Of a DNA stretch of 64,000 nt, positions 52,952 through 61,200 are shown piece by piece. This DNA comes from a virus. Under the pieces are notes generated by a model. That model did no database searches and had not been told where the DNA came from. It saw only the letters and a list, made by a program, of their open reading frames with translations. The stretch's first letter is position 1. Each line of letters begins with the position of its first letter. The stretch is taken from positions 124,001 to 188,000 of IMG/VR virus record IMGVR_UViG_3300048113_001121. One strand, given 5' to 3'. Both the position numbers and the translations under genes were made by a program.

Positions 52952-53818
52952 ATGCCGAACTACATAGTACAAACTTATTCAAGAGGTGAAGACTTAACTA
53001 ATCTATTAGTTAATAAGGTAATTCTTGAGATAGAAAAAGAAACTAAAAATCATAAAACAAACATACAAGTAATAAACAACAGTAACTTTATAGTGGTGAG
53101 AGGAAATACCACACATAAAACACCAATTAACTTATCTAAATTATTTATATCATATTATAAAACACTCTTTAGTAGTGATATAAATTTAAATGTTGTTGAC
53201 CTTATCGAATATGACACACCTGTTGAGGAAGAATCGATTTATTTTAAAAAAACATATACTAAAGATGAGTTATCCGATTCAATAAAAAAACAAACCTATT
53301 TAGATACGTTAAATAATAAGCACTACAGGTTTACCGCTTGTACTGATTTAAACATTGTATTTACTGCAAATGATTTTAATGAAGATATCATAAGTGATGT
53401 GTTAAATAATTTTGAGGATTATAAAATTTTAAAAAATAATTCTTCTGTTGAAACTTTTAAATCATCACAACATTACGGTAAAAACTTAAAAACATCTAAA
53501 CTTTTTGAGTCGTACTTTAACTACATTGTTTATAATATATTTGAGAGAGGATTATGTCGTGACTTAACCGTTGAATTTTTTACAGACGCTAAGTTTGACA
53601 CAATTAATTGGGAGAATATATCACTTAAAGTTACCTCAGACAGTTTAATGACAAGTAATGAGTGGTTAGAATCTTTAATTTTAGATTTATTTACATTTAA
53701 ACCTGATGAAATAATTAAGAGGTGGGATTTGAATGAGTATGATTTCTCAGAAGAAATCATAAGTCATTTTAATATATGGAAAGTAAAAGATAAAGTAGGT
53801 GAAATGATATTATTTTAA
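52952..53818 (+). CDS. Unknown protein (288 aa)
   Basis: Begins MPNYIVQTYSRGEDLTNLLV. An alpha/beta N-terminal half and a helical second half (LESLILDLFTFKPDEIIKRW). Divergent from the collagen operon, and its end overlaps the convergent glutaredoxin gene by 9 bases. A fibre-assembly role is possible from position only. No family recognised. Confidence 0.65.
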   Translation: MPNYIVQTYSRGEDLTNLLVNKVILEIEKETKNHKTNIQVINNSNFIVVRGNTTHKTPINLSKLFISYYKTLFSSDINLNVVDLIEYDTPVEEESIYFKKTYTKDELSDSIKKQTYLDTLNNKHYRFTACTDLNIVFTANDFNEDIISDVLNNFEDYKILKNNSSVETFKSSQHYGKNLKTSKLFESYFNYIVYNIFERGLCRDLTVEFFTDAKFDTINWENISLKVTSDSLMTSNEWLESLILDLFTFKPDEIIKRWDLNEYDFSEEIISHFNIWKVKDKVGEMILF

Positions 53819-54094
53819 ATATCGTTTCACCTTAACCAAAGCTTCGTCTAAATCTTCAAAGTCATCATCAGGTACCAGTAATTTTATGTTAGATGTTTTG
53901 TCACCTTTTTCAACAGTCAATAACATAAACGCAGGAATAAACTCACTATCCGTAGCCTGAACAAATAAGTCGTATTCATTTTTAAAGACATCTATATCTC
54001 TTGGTGTAAACTCAATTTTAGAGTCCTTTAACATTTTTTTCATATCATCACAGTGACGACAACCTTTCATGGTGTAAACTATAACTTTTTTCAT
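53810..54094 (-). CDS. Glutaredoxin-like protein
   Basis: KVIVYTMKGCRHCDDMKKML carries the active site Cys-Arg-His-Cys (residues 12-15). FIPAFMLLTV takes the place of the cis-proline region. 94 aa. It would reduce disulfides or ribonucleotide reductase. It overlaps the carbamoyltransferase gene by 4 bases and shares an operon with thioredoxin and glutamine synthetase. Confidence 0.85.
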   Translation of the reverse strand: MKKVIVYTMKGCRHCDDMKKMLKDSKIEFTPRDIDVFKNEYDLFVQATDSEFIPAFMLLTVEKGDKTSNIKLLVPDDDFEDLDEALVKVKRYLK

Positions 54095-55848
54095 TTTAAT
54101 ATCATTCTATTATTAATAACTATTGCGTCAACATCACTATTATTAAATAAATCAATAGCGTCCTCTATTGTTTCAACTATTGGTTGACCGTTTATATTTA
54201 AAGAAGTGTTAAGTACCATAGGAATATTGGTATGTTTTTCAACTTCTCTTATCAACTCATAATAAGTTGGATTATCTTTTTGATTAACTGTTTGAACTCT
54301 AGCAGTACCGTCAACATGAGTAATGGATGGTACTAAGTCAGGTTTTTTAACAGGACATGTATATAACATAAAAGGTGATGGAACATCAATATCAAAATAC
54401 TCCTGACAGTTTTCTTCAGTAACCGATGGTGCAAATGGTCTAAACCATTCTCTAAATTTAATTCTAGCGTTTAAGATATCTTTCATATTAGGGTCAACAG
54501 GATTAGCTATAAATGAACGATTACCTAACGCTCTTGGTCCAAATTCTGAACCTCCTTGAAACCACGCAATAATTTTAGATTCACTAATCATTTTAGAGAT
54601 TACCTTCACATCATATTTCTCACCAATAGTTTCATTAGTATATTTTTTACCCGTATAAACAATTTCTGAATTACTATACTCTTTATTATCATTACCTAAA
54701 ATATGATGATAAGAATAAAGTGTAGAACCAACAGATAACCCATCATCACCTGAAGCGGGATATATGTAAATGTTTTTAAATTTACTTTCTTTAAGTATTT
54801 TATAATTAACATTACAGTTTAAAAATGAACCACCCGCCAAACATAAATTACCACCATTATAACCTTTTGTTAATTCGTATAATTCATCAACAAACATCAG
54901 AACTATTTTTTCAAAAATATATTGTACTGAAGATGCTAAGTCCATACCCTTTACCGTATCAACTTCTGAATTAGTTAGTATTGTTCTATTACCACTAAAC
55001 TTAGGTTTTTCTTTATATAATACATTATCTTTTTCTATCCAACCCCTATAGGTATGTGGGGGTAATCCCGATAATTTAGAACCCATTATATAATAAAACT
55101 CTAAATCACCTGAACTTAATTTACCGTTATTATTAATTATAAAATCCTTCCATTGATTAATAGCTATTTCATTGGGTTTACCAAATGATGATAATCCCAT
55201 CAACGTTCCAGCTTTAGTTAATCCAGGACCTATCGATAACCAATCAGTCATTTTGTCATAAAAAACACCAACTAAAGTATTAGGTGCCCCTAAAATTTCT
55301 AATCTATCATTACTACCGTAATGGTAAGACCCACTTTTTTCAGGATATTCACCCGAAGCGTCTAATGTCATTATGACAGATTTTTTAAATGGTGATGTGT
55401 AAAAAGATGATGCAGCATGTGCAGTTTGATGATTTACTAAGTAACCTTTTTTTACATAGTGACCCTCTAAAACCACATTAATATTTATGAAAGGGAATGA
55501 CTCCCTATCTGTAGTTGGTGTCACTAACCAATTATCATTAAATATATCATACCCATGTTTGGTTAGAGGTGGGAGTTCACCTTTAAATGGACTATCTTCA
55601 TCTTTATCTAAATAAATTTCTATAAATCCGTTTGAGTTCCATTTATCGTACCCCCCAACACTTATATAGTCAACTTCATCAAATGAAATATTAGAATCAC
55701 TTAAAACATAATCTATCGCTACCCAATCAATGTAAGAAGTTTTTTTAAGTCTATAAATTCTTTCACATGATATAGATGAAATAACTTTACCATCTTTTAA
55801 AAGTGAAACTGAAGCATCATGACCTAAATTTAACCCTAATATAATCAT
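54091..55848 (-). CDS. O-carbamoyltransferase (NodU/CmcH/TobZ family)
   Basis: A full-length member (585 aa). It has an N-terminal Kae1-like part (MIILGLNLGHDASVSLLKDG, VNHQTAHAASSFYTSPF) that makes carbamoyl-adenylate, and the YrdC-like-partner C-terminal signature IAWFQGGSEFGPRALGNRSF. It moves a carbamoyl group from carbamoyl phosphate to a hydroxyl of a sugar or small molecule. Related genes occur in cyanophages. Target unknown; sugars on the fibres or a nucleotide are options. It lies one base after thioredoxin. Confidence 0.92.
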   Translation of the reverse strand: MIILGLNLGHDASVSLLKDGKVISSISCERIYRLKKTSYIDWVAIDYVLSDSNISFDEVDYISVGGYDKWNSNGFIEIYLDKDEDSPFKGELPPLTKHGYDIFNDNWLVTPTTDRESFPFININVVLEGHYVKKGYLVNHQTAHAASSFYTSPFKKSVIMTLDASGEYPEKSGSYHYGSNDRLEILGAPNTLVGVFYDKMTDWLSIGPGLTKAGTLMGLSSFGKPNEIAINQWKDFIINNNGKLSSGDLEFYYIMGSKLSGLPPHTYRGWIEKDNVLYKEKPKFSGNRTILTNSEVDTVKGMDLASSVQYIFEKIVLMFVDELYELTKGYNGGNLCLAGGSFLNCNVNYKILKESKFKNIYIYPASGDDGLSVGSTLYSYHHILGNDNKEYSNSEIVYTGKKYTNETIGEKYDVKVISKMISESKIIAWFQGGSEFGPRALGNRSFIANPVDPNMKDILNARIKFREWFRPFAPSVTEENCQEYFDIDVPSPFMLYTCPVKKPDLVPSITHVDGTARVQTVNQKDNPTYYELIREVEKHTNIPMVLNTSLNINGQPIVETIEDAIDLFNNSDVDAIVINNRMILK

Positions 55849-56169
55849 CTACAATATATTGTTTGCCATTTCAATTATTTGATTCTCTTGAACTAAACCT
55901 ATTTTTGTTTCAACATTTTTACCTTCGTTGAAAGCCAACAATGCAGGTATTGAACGAACACCTAATTTTGCAGACATTTGATTATCAGACTCAATGTTAA
56001 ATTTATATAGATTAACTTGATGACCTTCACTTGTCATTTTCTTATCTACACTTTCAATTATTCTTGATAACATTCTACATGGTCCACACCAATCAGCATA
56101 CATATCTACTATAAATTTTTCACCACTATTAATTTTTTCCTGTAATTCTTCCGAGTTTAATATTCTCAT
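55849..56169 (-). CDS. trxA: Thioredoxin
   Basis: A normal-length thioredoxin (106 aa) with the active site MYADWCGPCRMLSRIIES (Trp-Cys-Gly-Pro-Cys) and the cis-proline RSIPALLAFNEGKNV. It supplies reducing power, for example to ribonucleotide reductase, or acts as a polymerase processivity factor as in T7. Fused neither to the glutaredoxin nor to the carbamoyltransferase. Confidence 0.95.
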   Translation of the reverse strand: MRILNSEELQEKINSGEKFIVDMYADWCGPCRMLSRIIESVDKKMTSEGHQVNLYKFNIESDNQMSAKLGVRSIPALLAFNEGKNVETKIGLVQENQIIEMANNIL

Positions 56170-56170
56170 C

Positions 56171-56539
56171 TTATATTGTTTTTAAATTTTTATAACTTCT
56201 TAAAAAGAAAATCATACCGTCTGATGATTCTTCTTTACAAATCGTATAGAACTTATAAGTATTTTCGTCCTTCCTTTTAATGAAATATAAGTAATTAAAA
56301 GTTTCCGAAAACCTTATAAGTCCTTCCTTTAATATTACTTGACCACCATTAAATAATTTGTGTGACCAAATAATCTCATTTTTTTCTAACATTCGGTTTA
56401 AAGCCTCATGAGTGTAAAACTCAGTTTCAATAACTGTTGATAAAGTATGAGCACCTTTACCAATTAGATTATTAACGTGAGTTAATACTTCTTTAGGTAA
56501 AAGATACTCTTCTTTATTATTTTGGTTATTATTTTCCAT
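56171..56539 (-). CDS. Unknown protein (122 aa)
   Basis: Begins MENNNQNNKEEYLLPKEVLT. A helical N-terminal half and a beta-rich C-terminal half (GLIRFSETFNYLYFIKRKDE). It overlaps the glutamine synthetase gene by one base and the thioredoxin gene lies 1 base further on. No family recognised. Confidence 0.65.
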   Translation of the reverse strand: MENNNQNNKEEYLLPKEVLTHVNNLIGKGAHTLSTVIETEFYTHEALNRMLEKNEIIWSHKLFNGGQVILKEGLIRFSETFNYLYFIKRKDENTYKFYTICKEESSDGMIFFLRSYKNLKTI

Positions 56540-57675
56540 TACTCAACATCCCTATCTAACGGTTCAGTCAAAACCATTTCTTTAACTTCATCACTTACTT
56601 TTACATCACTATACATATTGTGTAGAGTTTTATACAACTCTTCCGCGTGGTTAATAGATTCATCAATAATATTAATTATTCGGTAAGGGTCAGCATTTGA
56701 TGCTGGTCTTCTATCTTCAACATATCCTTTCCATTCTTTTTCAGTCGATATTGGGACTCTAATTGACGCTCCTCGGTCAGAAACACCCCAACTAAATTTA
56801 TGAATTGATTGTGTTTCGTGGTCACCGGTTAATCTCATATCATTAGACGAACCATAACACTTAATATGTTCCATATGTCTCGATTCAAACGTCTTAAATA
56901 TAGCATCAAAATATTGCTTTCCACCTTCTTCTCTCATTTTTGTATTTGAGAAATTACAATGTAATCCAGAACCATTCCAATCACCAGTAACAGGTTTAGG
57001 GTGATATTCAATATTAAATCCATAGTCCTCAGACATTTGATTTAATATGTATCTTGATATCCACAAGTCATCACCTGACTTTAATTTACCTTTACCTAGT
57101 ACTTGATATTCCCATTGACCTAACATTACCTCAGCATTTGTACCTGTAACCTCAATTCCCGCCATGATACAATTTTCCATATGTTGCTCAACAAAAAGTC
57201 TACCATTAACTTGACCATTACCCACACCACAATAGTATTTACCTTGTGGTTCAGGAAAACCATCTTTAGGGAAACCAATCGGTTTTCCATCTTTCATAAT
57301 AGTATATTCTTGTTCAAATCCAAACCATAAATTAGTTTCGTTTTCATCACCTATTAGTGCTCTCGTGTTTGAGTCGTGTGGTGAGCCGTCAGGATTGAGT
57401 ACCTCACAAAAAACAAGATAAGAATCCAACACACCTTTATTAAGTGGGTTAGGATATAACCTAACAGGATTTAAAGTACAGTCTGAAAAATTACCTTCAG
57501 CTTGTTTAGTGGAAGAACCATCAAATCCCCATTGAGGGCAATCATTTAATGAAACTCCATGTAATTTCTTACCTTTTACTTCATGTAATTTAGCGTCTAC
57601 TACTTTTACCTTACTTCTTAGGTTTGGTTCAGGACTATACCCGTCCAACCATATATATTCTAACTTTATCTTCAT
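56539..57675 (-). CDS. glnA: Glutamine synthetase, type II
   Basis: A complete type-II (eukaryote-like) enzyme of 378 aa. It has CPQWGFDGSSTKQAEGNFSD in the beta-grasp domain, GLHCNFSNTKMREEGGKQYF (metal/ATP site, with VTGDWNGSGL before it) and VEDRRPASNADPYRIINIID near the end. It makes glutamine from glutamate, ammonia and ATP. Type II is unusual in phages and different from the type I or III expected in most bacteria. It heads the operon with thioredoxin, carbamoyltransferase and glutaredoxin. No adenylylation site is expected in this class. Confidence 0.95.
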   Translation of the reverse strand: MKIKLEYIWLDGYSPEPNLRSKVKVVDAKLHEVKGKKLHGVSLNDCPQWGFDGSSTKQAEGNFSDCTLNPVRLYPNPLNKGVLDSYLVFCEVLNPDGSPHDSNTRALIGDENETNLWFGFEQEYTIMKDGKPIGFPKDGFPEPQGKYYCGVGNGQVNGRLFVEQHMENCIMAGIEVTGTNAEVMLGQWEYQVLGKGKLKSGDDLWISRYILNQMSEDYGFNIEYHPKPVTGDWNGSGLHCNFSNTKMREEGGKQYFDAIFKTFESRHMEHIKCYGSSNDMRLTGDHETQSIHKFSWGVSDRGASIRVPISTEKEWKGYVEDRRPASNADPYRIINIIDESINHAEELYKTLHNMYSDVKVSDEVKEMVLTEPLDRDVE

Positions 57676-57676
57676 A

Positions 57677-58276
57677 TTATTCTGTTTCTGTTAATTCTTC
57701 AATTGGTTCACCATCAGTTATTACTAACTCGTGACATAACCCCAATAGAGATTGTTGATTTTCATATAGACTCTCATAGAATTCTTGAGATACATCATCG
57801 TACTTTTCATCATCCCAATCCATATCCTCAAGCGGATTTTCAATATCATTGTCTTCTTCTTCCCAAATACATGGTGTACCATCTCTATCTTTTTTAATCA
57901 CAATTGCACCAATCGGACTGTAAGTTTCATCTTCGTATGTCACTTCAATTTCTACATTCTCATCTAATGTAACACACAGGTTATATAGATGGATGAAAAA
58001 TTGTTTTGGTGGATACCAAGCAGATTCAATAGAAAACTCCCCATCGTTTTGAACATCATACAATGTGGTCCATTTAGAACCTAAATTTTCATTAGACCAT
58101 GTGTTTAAGACACTACGGTCTTCAGTTAATTCAACATCATTATAAAATGCTGTTGCGAATGCGGTAATAGGACTGTCACTATCATTATTATTAACATTAT
58201 CTACCATTGAATCAATTAGTTTAATTGACTCATCGTTACCTTTAATGGTAACAAAACTTTTTAAATTATTTGCCAT
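57677..58276 (-). CDS. DUF1281/Api92-like protein (199 aa)
   Basis: NLGSKWTTLYDV followed by FSIESAWYPPKQFFIHLYNL resembles a ferredoxin-like domain found in phage proteins labelled DUF1281/Api92, by recall. The rest is acidic (EEEDNDIENPLEDMDWDDEK). It lies one base upstream of glnA, which suggests co-expression, but no functional tie is shown. Confidence 0.55.
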   Translation of the reverse strand: MANNLKSFVTIKGNDESIKLIDSMVDNVNNNDSDSPITAFATAFYNDVELTEDRSVLNTWSNENLGSKWTTLYDVQNDGEFSIESAWYPPKQFFIHLYNLCVTLDENVEIEVTYEDETYSPIGAIVIKKDRDGTPCIWEEEDNDIENPLEDMDWDDEKYDDVSQEFYESLYENQQSLLGLCHELVITDGEPIEELTETE

Positions 58277-58280
58277 ATCT

Positions 58281-58484
58281 TTATTCTTCTATTAATTCAG
58301 GCCACTCGGTGTCCTCTAATACTTTATCTCTTACCAAATCAAAATCATCCACTACTTCATCATGAACTTCATCTTGGAGGTCATCATCTCCACTTTTCCA
58401 TCTCTTAACTTGGTCCTCTGTTAATTCTTCTGTGTCTTCCCAACGAACTGTTGTGATAATCACTTTTCTTCTTAGTTTTGCCAT
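58281..58484 (-). CDS. Small charged protein (67 aa)
   Basis: Begins MAKLRRKVIITTVRWEDTEE, then a very acidic helical part (DDLQDEVHDEVVDDFDLVRD). No family recognised. It lies 4 bases upstream of the DUF1281-like gene. Confidence 0.6.
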   Translation of the reverse strand: MAKLRRKVIITTVRWEDTEELTEDQVKRWKSGDDDLQDEVHDEVVDDFDLVRDKVLEDTEWPELIEE

Positions 58485-58529
58485 TTTCTTTTTTATTTAT
58501 TATTATTCGTTTATTCTTGTTTAGACATT

Positions 58530-58808
58530 TTAGCTCACCTTTTCTTTTCGGCGACTTTTCCAATCTCTATCCATTTTATTTACCCTATGTTTATTAGTTG
58601 ACTTAGTATTAGGAAACCGACTAAAGTTACCCATTCCGTCCATGTCCATTTCATCCCCCTTAGGTTCTACCATTTGACCATGTCTATCGTAATAATTAGG
58701 GTAGTTTTCTTCTCTTTGTTTTCTAGCCCCGTAGAATATATTCCAAATTGTAAAGTAGATATAAGCCCCAAAAATAACTCCACCAACTATAAAGAATGCT
58801 AAATTCAT
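58530..58808 (-). CDS. Membrane protein (92 aa)
   Basis: The start at 58808 (MNLAFFIVGGVIFGAYIYFT) gives one N-terminal membrane helix and a charged tail with DRHGQMVEPKGDEMDMDG. A longer frame upstream (to 58928) exists but overlaps the preceding gene fully, and ATGA coupling at 58805-58808 favours the shorter start. No family recognised. Confidence 0.6.
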   Translation of the reverse strand: MNLAFFIVGGVIFGAYIYFTIWNIFYGARKQREENYPNYYDRHGQMVEPKGDEMDMDGMGNFSRFPNTKSTNKHRVNKMDRDWKSRRKEKVS

Positions 58809-58993
58809 GTTGTACGTCTTTGTCTGATTACTATCGCAAATAGGAGGATAGTTCCTGGCCAATGCGCTGAGTATTGGGCCTCTTCTGTGTAACCAGCCAA
58901 TCCTAAACCTACCGAATATAGTAGACACATAAATGCAAAGATTACTGGGTACCAGCTCTGAAAAAATTTACTTATCTTTTTCATTTTTATCAT
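58805..58993 (-). CDS. Small membrane protein (62 aa)
   Basis: A start at 58993 (MIKMKKISKFFQSWYPVIFA) fits after the stop of the upstream gene (58998); a second Met at 58984 is equally good. Two hydrophobic helices (VIFAFMCLLYSVGLGLAGYT and ILLFAIVI). Translationally coupled to the 92-aa gene. Function unknown. Confidence 0.55.
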   Translation of the reverse strand: MIKMKKISKFFQSWYPVIFAFMCLLYSVGLGLAGYTEEAQYSAHWPGTILLFAIVIRQRRTT

Positions 58994-58997
58994 TTTT

Positions 58998-59372
58998 TTA
59001 ATATTCGTTTTCTCCGTATGCCAATGCTTGAAATCCACCGGTCTTTGTCCACTCTTCATTTGGTACACCTACTTGAATAGATTCATCACATCCCTTAGTA
59101 CGAGAATCGAAGAACTCATTTTCAACATAAGCTTCTTCCATACATAAATCATATACGGCATCCTCACCATAAACTTCTTTATTAGTTTCATTCTCATAGA
59201 ATTCGTATTCATTCCACACTTCGTTTTGTAGATAGTTTACCAATTCTTGTTCTGAATCACCTTCATATGGTGGTACACACTTTCTTAATGCATCTACGTT
59301 AACCTCAATAGGTTTACTTGCTGATGAGATTGTCCAAGTCTCAATTTTACGGACATAAATTTTTTCTGACAT
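58998..59372 (-). CDS. Unknown acidic protein (124 aa)
   Basis: Begins MSEKIYVRKIETWTISSASK. Beta strand, then a long acidic Tyr/Asn-rich helix (ELVNYLQNEVWNEYEFYENE). No family recognised. It heads the 59372-57677 run leading to glnA. Confidence 0.65.
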   Translation of the reverse strand: MSEKIYVRKIETWTISSASKPIEVNVDALRKCVPPYEGDSEQELVNYLQNEVWNEYEFYENETNKEVYGEDAVYDLCMEEAYVENEFFDSRTKGCDESIQVGVPNEEWTKTGGFQALAYGENEY

Positions 59373-59416
59373 ATTTTTATTTATTAGATTTAATTTAACT
59401 CACTAAATTATAATCA

Positions 59417-59445
59417 TAAAAAAAGAGGTAGTCAACCTACCTCTT
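59417..59445 (-). terminator. Terminator after the PcfJ-like gene
   Basis: AAGAGGTAG (59423-59431) and CTACCTCTT (59437-59445), loop of five, with a run of T on the minus strand and some T on the plus side as well. Confidence 0.8.
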
Positions 59446-59458
59446 AATTTTTTTTACC

Positions 59459-61147
59459 TTAAAATGGTAAATCGATATTAACTGTGTCATTAATTTCATC
59501 TTCATTATCCCACCTAAGAATAACTCCATCGTATTTAGACTTTCTGGTTATAACCCTACCACTTCTATAAACTTTAGAAAGTTCAGGTGTTTTTAATATA
59601 TCACTTCGATATAGTGAATTTATCTTATCATCTAAAATCTCTAACGTTGTGTCCCACATAGTAGTTAATTTACTATTTTTACCGCCAAGTGATTGTACCC
59701 TTTTTAATGTGTTACCGATAAATCGATATTCTATCGTAGCCCGTACTTTACTATCTTCACTACCAACCCTCAATGAAATAATAATATTATTTGGGTTTTC
59801 AACATAAGTTCTAACGCAATTATTTTGAGTTTGCGATTCTTCATTGTAATCGTTGGTAGTCATTAATACTTTAGGGTAATATTCAACACCAACTAAATCG
59901 GTAACGCTACCTTCAATTAAACTTACAACTCCGTCCCCATAATATCTAGTGACAACACCTTTTCTATACGATTGTAGTAGTTCAGACACATCATAGTGTT
60001 CATTATTAAATTGTTCAATATCTTTAAATTTAACTTTAAACTTATGTCCGTGTTTATCTTCTAATTCTTTAACCATGTTAAAGTGTTCGATAAGTGAATG
60101 TAGGTTTAATCCGTTATTTAAAACATTAACAATATTTTGTTTATGAAAATTACTCGTCTCTAAATTGACTTTTTCAACTTTAAAGTTTGAGGAAAAATGA
60201 AGATTACTTTTAACAAATACGCTACTATTAACTTTGTTAAAGTAATCCACACCAAGTAAAGTATACACTTTATTTAAGACTTCAAAATCTAAATCATGAC
60301 CGACATTTAAAATCTTACGAATTTTTCTACCATTTAATTCATTAACATTCATATATAAAGAAACTAAATTGGTTTGTTTTCTTAATAATTTTTTAGGTAT
60401 CGATAACTGAACATATTCTCTATAGTTATTAGGGTATTTAAATTTATTGGTCTCCAAATATAGTTGGAAAAATTTAACCTCATAATCTTTACCTCTTATA
60501 TCTTTATTGACGCCACATCTTTCTTTAATTCTACTTAAAAAAATATCCATAATATCGTTAGAGTGCTCACACCTATCGCTATATTTCTTTGTAACCTGCC
60601 ATGAAAGTTTTGAGTTTTCTTTAGGGACTCTTTTAGAAAAGTTATTGTTACGTAATTCGTTATCTCTTAAATGTCTCCTTATTTCTAAATTTAAAGAACT
60701 GAAAACATGACCGGTGAAGTCGTTAACTCTAACTTTTTTACTTAATATTTTTTTATTTTTTTTACTTATAGTACCCGAATAAAAATTATTATATTTAAAA
60801 TTATATGTTATGTAGGTAAGGTATTTTCGAACCCTGAAGTAAGATGACCCAACTCGTCTAATTCTTTCCGTTTGATATACCTTACATGAAATTTTATTAG
60901 GATACTCTTCAACAACTATTGTTACTTTTTCTGAACTAACCTTAGATGACGTATTACCATAATTGGATTTGAATTCTTCCTCAGAAACTTTATCAGTTTC
61001 GAATTCTTTCCAATACCCGTATTTATTTTCATTTAATCTTTTAACGTATTCTATGACAGTATTATCACCTATCTCATTACACGTATGGTATTTAGTAACC
61101 AAATACGTGTCGATAACTTTTTTATAATGTAATGTCTTTTTATCCAC
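59459..61147 (-). CDS. PcfJ-like protein (562 aa)
   Basis: The C-terminal third reads TQNNCVRTYVENPNNIIISL, then RATIEYRFIGNTLKRVQSLG and GKNSKL, which matches the PcfJ-type domain (NCV-x-x-Y ... tie ... VQ-x-x-G-x-x-N) found on plasmids and phages of many bacteria. The N-terminal two-thirds is basic and unrecognised. A GTG start at 61147 follows TACATTTG by four bases. The conserved Cys-Val/Tyr core recalls the TKWCT proteins, so they could be distant relatives. Function unknown. Confidence 0.7.
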   Translation of the reverse strand: MDKKTLHYKKVIDTYLVTKYHTCNEIGDNTVIEYVKRLNENKYGYWKEFETDKVSEEEFKSNYGNTSSKVSSEKVTIVVEEYPNKISCKVYQTERIRRVGSSYFRVRKYLTYITYNFKYNNFYSGTISKKNKKILSKKVRVNDFTGHVFSSLNLEIRRHLRDNELRNNNFSKRVPKENSKLSWQVTKKYSDRCEHSNDIMDIFLSRIKERCGVNKDIRGKDYEVKFFQLYLETNKFKYPNNYREYVQLSIPKKLLRKQTNLVSLYMNVNELNGRKIRKILNVGHDLDFEVLNKVYTLLGVDYFNKVNSSVFVKSNLHFSSNFKVEKVNLETSNFHKQNIVNVLNNGLNLHSLIEHFNMVKELEDKHGHKFKVKFKDIEQFNNEHYDVSELLQSYRKGVVTRYYGDGVVSLIEGSVTDLVGVEYYPKVLMTTNDYNEESQTQNNCVRTYVENPNNIIISLRVGSEDSKVRATIEYRFIGNTLKRVQSLGGKNSKLTTMWDTTLEILDDKINSLYRSDILKTPELSKVYRSGRVITRKSKYDGVILRWDNEDEINDTVNIDLPF

Positions 61148-61151
61148 AACA

Positions 61152-61159
61152 CAAATGTA
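61152..61159 (-). promoter_or_regulatory. TAnnTTTG element four bases from a start codon
   Basis: On the minus strand TACATTTG (61159-61152) is separated from the GTG start at 61147 by four bases. Same spacing as at 15584 and 26103, consistent with a -7 element and a leaderless message. Confidence 0.45.
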
Positions 61160-61174
61160 GTTAAAATAAAGGAA

Positions 61175-61200
61175 TAAAAAAAGAGGAATTAAATTATTCC
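61175..61200 (-). terminator. Terminator at the end of the PLOD-type gene
   Basis: GAGGAAT (61181-61187) faces ATTCCTC (61196-61202) with an A-run to the left, so T follows on the minus strand. It overlaps the last codons of the glycosyltransferase gene. Confidence 0.6.

Noticed and set aside
58530-58928. A 132-aa start for the 58530 gene
   Set aside because: The first 40 codons overlap the upstream membrane gene completely and look like its shadow; ATGA coupling supports the start at 58808.
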